Shown here: positions 59,881 through 64,000 of the stretch, one piece after another
How the letters are laid out: the number at the start of each line of letters is the position of its first letter
Position numbering within the stretch: position 1 is the stretch's first letter
Assembly: GCA_038380795.1 (NCBI GenBank)
Contig: CM076276.1
Span: 14,832,001-14,896,000, forward strand
Source: Pyrocephalus nanus
Lineage: Eukaryota; Chordata; Aves; Passeriformes; Tyrannidae
Length of the DNA stretch: 64,000 nucleotides
Direction of reading: 5' to 3'
Notes under the pieces: generated by a model
What the model saw: the letters and a program-made list of their open reading frames with translations, nothing else
The model's database searches: none
What the model was told of the DNA's origin: nothing
Position numbers and translations under genes: made by a program

Positions 59881-60107
59881 GTCAGCCCCAGCCCTTGAGC
59901 TGTGTCTGGGCACAGACCCCACCACGGCAGAGCAGACCGAGCTCAGGCGACGTGAAATTCAAGCGACGCCCACGCCACTAAAAATACGGCGCCGACGCCA
60001 ACTCTTCATCTGGGAAGAGGAACCACCGGTGTCGCTGCGTCTTGGATGAGGCTCAGCACTCGAGTCCTGACCATATTTAGCCATCAGATCATCTCCCAGG
60101 ACTTCAC

Positions 60108-60188
60108 AGGATCGTGGAATCACAGACCAGTTTGGGTTGGGAGGGACCTCAAAGCTCATCCAGTTCCAACCCCCTGCCACGGGCAGGA
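60108..60188 (-). mobile_element. CR1 3' end fragment, reverse
   Basis: GGATCGTGGAATCACAGACC, then GTTTGGGTTGGGAGGGACCT and CAACCCCCTGCCACGGGCAG. Reverse, truncated. Confidence 0.8.
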
Positions 60189-60704
60189 AACCAGGAATTC
60201 TGCAGGAGAGCGGAGCTTTGGAGAAAATTATTCTGGCCCAGCGCCAGCTCTGCCTTTATTATTTTCCCTTGTTATCTCCAGGCTTCATTTCACCCCCTAA
60301 ATTGCTGTGTTGAGCTTCCCCAAGGTTTCTAAAATGCTGCCCCACTACGGAGGGAGCTACAGGGAGGAAATTCTGTCTCCCCAAAATGCCCCACACAGCT
60401 GAAATCAGGCCACCTATTTAGGTGTCGGGTTCAGATTTTGTCACTGAAAGCACAGAAACTTGAAACATTTTGCCCAAATGTGTTGAAAGCCACGAAGACA
60501 TTAAAGATTATTCATGGAATAAATATTCATTTGCAGGAAGAAGGGTTGTGGTTTTTTTTTTCTTCATGCATGAATATTTCAGGCAATGTGTGCAGGCGCT
60601 TCCAAAAAAAAGGTGATCACATTCTGAGTGCTGTTTGAATAGCTCCTAATACTAAAGATATCGGGGATTCAAGATACCAGGATACCTTCTCTTTAAGATT
60701 TAAT

Positions 60705-60800
60705 CATGGAATTGGAATCATGGAATGGTTTGGGGTTGGAAGAGACCTTGAAGCTCATCCAGTTCAACCCCCCTGCCGCGGGCAGATTCTAACCGAGTTA
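60705..60800 (-). mobile_element. CR1 3' end fragment, reverse
   Basis: CATGGAATTGGAATCATGGA, GGGTTGGAAGAGACCTTGAA and AACCCCCCTGCCGCGGGCAG. Decayed CR1-like sequence may continue to about 60900 (GGTGCTTCAACACCG). Confidence 0.75.
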
Positions 60801-60943
60801 AAATCCTTCCTAGATTTTCCTTAACTAAATCATTATTACTGAAAAATTCCCTGAGAGTCTCCGTTCAAACTTTCCCTTCAGGTGCTTCAACACCGTCACT
60901 CTGCTGATCATTTTTACCCACAAACAGATTGCACTGAACACCA

Positions 60944-60944
<1 letters not shown>

Positions 60945-60991
<47 letters not shown>
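60945..60991. repeat. Poly(A) run of about 47
   Basis: An uninterrupted A tract preceded by ACTGAACACCAC and followed by GGTCCTTATTTTATTCC. It could be the tail of a retroposed sequence, but nothing recognisable precedes it apart from CR1-like decay, and CR1 has no poly(A) tail. Confidence 0.95.
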
Positions 60992-60993
<2 letters not shown>

Positions 60994-61579
60994 TCCTTAT
61001 TTTATTCCCCAGCTCCCCTGACGGCTTTTTTCCCTGCGGAAACGCCGATCCCTGTGCCAGCAGCACACACACCAAGGGATGCGGCTTCACCTCTCCAGCT
61101 TTCCCGGGTTTGGAATTCCAAGGGTTTTTTTTGGAGTCCTGTGTGGAGCTCTGGTACCATCTAGCGTTACTGGGGAAGCCTCAGCCGCTGGAGGTGGCTT
61201 TTCCTCGCTGCCATCGAGCTGGGCTGGCAGGAGGAGCGGCCTTGTCGCCACACGAGGAGTCGCCTCCGCCACCCGCCGTGGCTTGGGGTGGGCAGATGCT
61301 GCAGGACTGTGTGAGAAGCGGCTCCCCGTGCTGTGGGGAGGCGTGTGGGCACACACTGGTGAGCGGGTGTCACCCGAGAGTGTCACCCGAGGGTGTCACC
61401 TGAGGGGCCGCGGCCACCACGACGCCCCCGATGCTTCACCACCTCCCTGCACCTCACGCACCGAGGAATCCCCGCAGGGCTTCTGCACAGACGCGGAGGG
61501 CGGGGGATTTATTTATTTATCTGGACAGTTTATTCCAACGGGTTATTGAAAGAGGTTTATTTAAACCCTGCGGCAGCTC

Positions 61580-61589
61580 CACCCCCCCC

Positions 61590-61626
<37 letters not shown>
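61580..61626. repeat. C10 followed by A37 homopolymer tract
   Basis: A run of C followed directly by a run of A, abutting the CpG-island promoter. Confidence 0.95.
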
Positions 61627-61627
<1 letters not shown>

Positions 61628-61640
61628 CAGTGCCCGCACC

Positions 61641-61653
61641 AAAGATGGCGGCC
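61641..61653 (+). promoter_or_regulatory. YY1-like element overlapping an upstream ATG
   Basis: CAAAGATGGCGGCC matches the AAGATGGCGGC form of the YY1 site. Its ATG (61645-61647) opens a frame of 38 codons to the exon 1 donor. Confidence 0.6.
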
Positions 61654-61758
61654 GCCCCGGCCCGCCCGCCCCGCCGTGAGGGCAGAAGTGGCGCGAGCGG
61701 CCGCCCCGGAAGGGCTCGGGCCTTCAAAGAGTGGCGGGCTCGGGACCCGGGTCCGACG
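61645..61758 (+). other. Exon 1 (5' UTR with upstream ORF) of right-end gene
   Basis: From the YY1-element ATG to the donor GACG|GTGAGG is 114 nt, exactly 38 codons, Ala/Arg/Pro-rich (MAAAPARPPRREGRSG). If spliced to the acceptor at 63268, this frame continues for 13 codons in exon 2 and stops at TAA 63308-63310, out of frame with the acidic main frame. I therefore read exon 1 as untranslated with an upstream ORF. An alternative donor (for example GCGG|GTGAGG near 61935) could change this. The true 5' end is not known. Confidence 0.5.
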
Positions 61759-61762
61759 GTGA

Positions 61763-61830
61763 GGGGGGAACGGGGGGAAAACGGCGGGATCGGGGGGGAA
61801 AACGGCGGGATCGGGGGGGAAACGGGAACT
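61763..61830. repeat. G-rich ~20-bp tandem repeat at start of intron 1
   Basis: Roughly three units of GGGGGGAAAACGGCGGGATC. The G runs continue to about 62040 (GAGGGAGGGAGGGAGGG). Confidence 0.9.
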
Positions 61831-62069
61831 GCGGCGCTGGGCACGGCGGGAGGCGGCGGCGAGCCGAGCGGGAGCCGGTGTGGGGCGGTTGGTCGCGGGG
61901 AGGGGGGGCGGGTGGGGCCGTTGGGAGGAGGCGGGTGAGGGGTCTGTGAGGGGTGAGGAGGGAGGGAGGGAGGGAAGGGGAGGCCTGGGGGGAGTTGGGG
62001 CCGAGAGGGAGGGGAGGGGGTGAGGGGCTTGTGTGAGGGCTGAGGGGGTGCTGGGGGAGTAATGGTCAG

Positions 62070-62330
62070 GATGGAATTCTGGAATGGTTTGGGCGGGAAG
62101 GGACCTTAAAGCTCATCCAGTGCCACCCCCTGCCATGGGCAGGGACACCTTCCACCAGCCCAGGGTGCTCCAAGCCCCGTCCAACCTGGCCTTGGACACT
62201 TCCAGGGATCCAGGGGTAGCCACAGCTTCTCTGGGCAACCTGTGCCAGGGCCTGCCCACCCTCCCAGGGAAGAATTCCTTCCCAGTATCCCATCTAGCCC
62301 TGCCCTCTGGCAGTGGGAAGCCATTCCCTC
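62070..62330 (-). mobile_element. CR1-type LINE 3' end, reverse, in intron 1 of right-end gene
   Basis: It reads from GGAATTCTGGAATGGTTTGG through CCAGCCCAGGGTGCTCCAAG and GGAAGAATTCCTTCCCAGTA to CTCTGGCAGTGGGAAGCCAT. It stops abruptly at about 62330, where LTR-like sequence begins, suggesting the LTR entered or truncated this copy. Confidence 0.87.
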
Positions 62331-62334
62331 TTGC

Positions 62335-63000
62335 TGTTAGAGTTCTTCCAAAGCCGGTCCCACTAAACTCTCCAGAAGGACTGAAACGAGAGCAAGGCCT
62401 AGAAGAGTTAACTGGGGTATCTTGCTCTGTTCAGAGAATTGCCCTAGACCTGCTCTGCCTGTTGCAAAAACATTGGTAACTCGTTCTGTTCTGCTCACTG
62501 GACCTAAACCTAACCATAAGAAGAATTGCTAGATATACAATCAGCCTAGAGGTCGTAAATTAAGACAAGGTGGACATTTAAATAGGAGAAAAGGGCTTGG
62601 AGCCAAGGGGTTTTGCAACCCTCAGTAGTCAGGACAGTAATAATGGAGAGGTAAGAAGGTCAAAGCGAGGAAGAAGAGAACCAGAGCCCTGGGTTAAGCT
62701 GAAGGGCAGAAGGACCACCAGAACCTCGTGGCAGGAGAAGAATTTGGAAAGCACCGCCCTGAGCTCTGCCCAGAGCCCGCCCATTGTTAATATGAATAAT
62801 TAGATGTGACTACATGAATATGTATGTTGAGGTGTTGTAATCACGAGTGTAGACTGCATAATTTACCTTGGTTTGCCTTGATGCCTTCGAGCAACTCTGT
62901 CCAGAGCTGGCTCTGGACAGCACTGAATAAACAAATACCTTGCTGCTTGTAGATGGAAATGTCTCTGAGCAGTTAATCATTCTGAGGTTTTTCGATATCA
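62335..63000 (+). mobile_element. LTR-like block (possible solo LTR of an endogenous retrovirus)
   Basis: The block starts TGTTAGAGTTCTTCC immediately after a CR1 fragment. It has a TATA-like TTTAAATAG at about 62577-62585 and an AATAAA at 62926-62931 followed by AATACCTTGCTGCTTG. This order (TG start, TATA-like box, poly(A) signal near the 3' end, no coding sequence) fits a solo LTR in the + orientation. The 3' boundary is uncertain, perhaps near TTTTCGATATCA at about 62988-62999. I found no convincing target-site duplication. No retroviral genes are present in the window. Confidence 0.45.
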
Positions 63001-63268
63001 GAACAGTGCCACTCACGTGTGGGGTTTTATTTTCCTTCTTTTACCCCCATCTCCTTGTTTTTGGGGTTCTCCCAGCACTGCATGGAATTCCAGTGTTTTT
63101 TGAGCTGCTGAGGATGAAACACTTCGGTCCCTGGTGTGACTTACCCAACAGAGATGAAGAATTTGGGTGCTTGAGGAGTCTTTCTCTTGCCTTGTTGAGG
63201 ATCTTAAAAGTGTGAGCTGTCTCTTTGTTTTGTCTATCACCAAGTAGTTCCTTCCCTCTGGATTTCAG

Positions 63269-63376
63269 GAGCCATGGGGCCATCAGGAGAGGAGGAAGAG
63301 CAGAGCATAATCCTGATCAGTGATGATGAAGCCGAGAGCACCCCTGGGAATTCTGTCCTGTTTGTAGACCCCCAGG
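63269..63376 (+). CDS. Right-end gene exon 2 (first coding exon)
   Basis: 108 nt; coding from 63274. It holds 34 codons plus one base. A run of four Glu precedes the hydrophobic IILI core and SDDEAES acidic tail. The frame is also open through the five bases before the ATG, so an N-terminal extension from another first exon is possible. Confidence 0.72.
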
Positions 63377-63948
63377 GTAAGAACTGCTTTTGATGAAGTT
63401 CCCTAAATGACCTTTAGAATAAACTGAATTAAATTATTGTCTGATGGGCCTGAAATCTGTCTTGCTGCTGCTAGAAAATCAAAGTGCTTCAAAAGTTAAA
63501 AAAAAAAACCAAACAGGAAGAAATGCCATGATTTAGTAATTTTTAGGGATTTCTTTGATCAGACTGCTTAACCTAAAAGATGGTGCTGTGTAGTCTCAAA
63601 ATATTACCAAGTGAGTTAAAACTGGGCCTTTTCAATGTCTGGTGTCTCCTTTTTTTATTCCACATTCTCTGTCCCGATAGTTCATGGAAGTTTTTTGGAC
63701 CAAATGAAATCACAAGAAAATTCGGGCCTGGAAGTGTTAAAAAAGATAAATGTCAGTAACTTGTAATGAAGTCTGCAGTTCCCTTTAGGCTGATTTACAC
63801 CTCCTGTCCCCTTTCCTACAGAGGAACCTGCCCTGGGAGAGGACAAAGCTGAGGTTGTGGATGAGGAGTGTGAATTGATGGTCACTTTCTGTAAACAAGC
63901 CAATGTGATGCCTCACGCAAGATACGACTGCACCACACACCCCTTCGA
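63269..63948 (+). CDS. N-terminus of an unrecognised acidic protein with a SUMO-interacting-like motif (2 exons, partial)
   Basis: Exon 2 (63269-63376) follows acceptor GGATTTCAG. Its first ATG (63274, context GCCATGG) starts [20 protein letters not shown] and the exon ends at CCAGG|GTAAGA, leaving one base. Exon 3 (63822-63948) follows CCTTTCCTACAG and continues in phase as [20 protein letters not shown] and [20 protein letters not shown], ending at the likely donor TTCGA|GTACGT. In total about 76 codons are visible; the gene continues past the window. IILI followed by SDDE resembles a SUMO-interacting motif with an acidic, CK2-like tail, which suggests a nuclear SUMO-binding role (inference). 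The second exon has two Cys and a His-Ala-Arg-Tyr-Asp-Cys motif that could begin a metal-binding domain. I do not recognise the family. Phase agreement and codon use make real coding sequence likely. Confidence 0.75.
63377..63821 (+). other. Intron 2 of right-end gene
   Basis: 445 bases, unique, with an A10 run at about 63500. Nothing else recognised. Confidence 0.7.
63822..63948 (+). CDS. Right-end gene exon 3
   Basis: 127 nt between a pyrimidine-rich acceptor and a GTACGT donor. Acidic first half ([13 protein letters not shown]), then [18 protein letters not shown] and TTHPF. If the donor were not used, the frame would stop at TGA at about 63984. Confidence 0.72.
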
Positions 63949-64000
63949 GTACGTTCAGGGCTGGGGAGAGCCATCTGGGGATTGATTGTCCACAGTTGGT

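Larger units (their letters stand above)
59881..61619. other. Region upstream of right-end promoter
   Basis: It contains two reverse CR1 fragments, the A47 and A37 tracts, and a moderately CpG-rich segment at 61180-61500. No gene recognised. Confidence 0.6.
61625..62040 (+). promoter_or_regulatory. CpG-island promoter of right-end gene
   Basis: A dense CpG region starting directly after the A37 tract, with no TATA box. It contains a YY1-like AAGATGGCGGCC (61642-61653) and an ETS-like CCGGAAGG (61706-61713). YY1 elements of this form usually lie just downstream of the start site of TATA-less promoters, so transcription probably begins at about 61620-61645 on the + strand. The first exon would end at the donor GACG|GTGAGG (61758). 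Confidence 0.75.
61759..63268 (+). other. Intron 1 of right-end gene
   Basis: About 1.5 kb, GT-AG. It contains the G-rich repeats, the reverse CR1 (62070-62330) and the LTR-like block (about 62335-63000), with unique sequence to the acceptor. Confidence 0.6.

Noticed and set aside
22505..61600. Search by eye for GNG13, CHTF18 and SOX8 coding sequence
   Set aside because: No segment resembling these proteins was recognised on either strand; absence by eye is not proof.
62330..62945. CTTGCTG present at both 62330-62336 and 62939-62945, suggesting a target-site duplication
   Set aside because: The second copy lies only a few bases after AATAAA, too close for a complete LTR U5 region, and the enclosed ends are not TG...CA; probably coincidence.
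1..64000. CRISPR arrays, bacterial operons, rRNA and tRNA genes
   Set aside because: Tandem repeats here are contiguous minisatellites without spacers, the genes are intron-containing, and no rRNA or tRNA-like sequence was recognised.

Overview
The window looks like a piece of a bird genome, probably from a GC-rich microchromosome-like region. The evidence is (a) a split vertebrate gene with GT-AG introns, recognisable as LMF1 (lipase maturation factor 1), and (b) about 29 full or partial copies of CR1-type LINE 3' ends, in both orientations, with the ATTCCATGATTC-type 3' terminus typical of avian CR1. Other CR1-rich sauropsids (turtles, crocodilians) cannot be excluded from sequence alone. 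I see no prokaryotic feature: no operon, CRISPR array or insertion sequence.

Left third (1-22504): five exons of LMF1 on the + strand (1538-1715, 3970-4123, 6394-6577, 15024-15136, 22330-22504) encode the C-terminal 267 residues and the stop codon. Splice phases agree at every junction. The 5' exons lie before position 1. The introns hold CR1 fragments, a 13-copy minisatellite at about 13.2-13.5 kb, a (GGAT)n microsatellite just upstream of the last exon, and a CpG-rich cluster at 21.3-21.7 kb.

Middle (22505 to about 61600): roughly 39 kb with no protein-coding gene I can recognise. It contains most of the CR1 fragments, several small tandem repeats, orphan CpG-rich patches (29.6-29.9 kb and 40.0-40.2 kb) and AT-rich, repeat-free stretches with homeobox-, octamer- and SOX-like words that could be conserved regulatory elements. 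Three short + strand segments (27601-27664, 47462-47741, 56552-56666) have good splice signals on both sides and phase-compatible open frames. They are weak candidates for an unrecognised spliced transcript.

Right end (about 61620-64000): a TATA-less CpG-island promoter with YY1-like and ETS-like motifs starts a second + strand gene. Exon 1 appears to be untranslated or to carry an upstream ORF. Exon 2 (63269-63376) and exon 3 (63822-63948) encode the N-terminus of an acidic protein with a SUMO-interacting-like motif (IILISDDE); I could not name it. Its intron 1 carries a CR1 fragment next to an LTR-like block. The two genes run in the same direction and I see no functional link between them.
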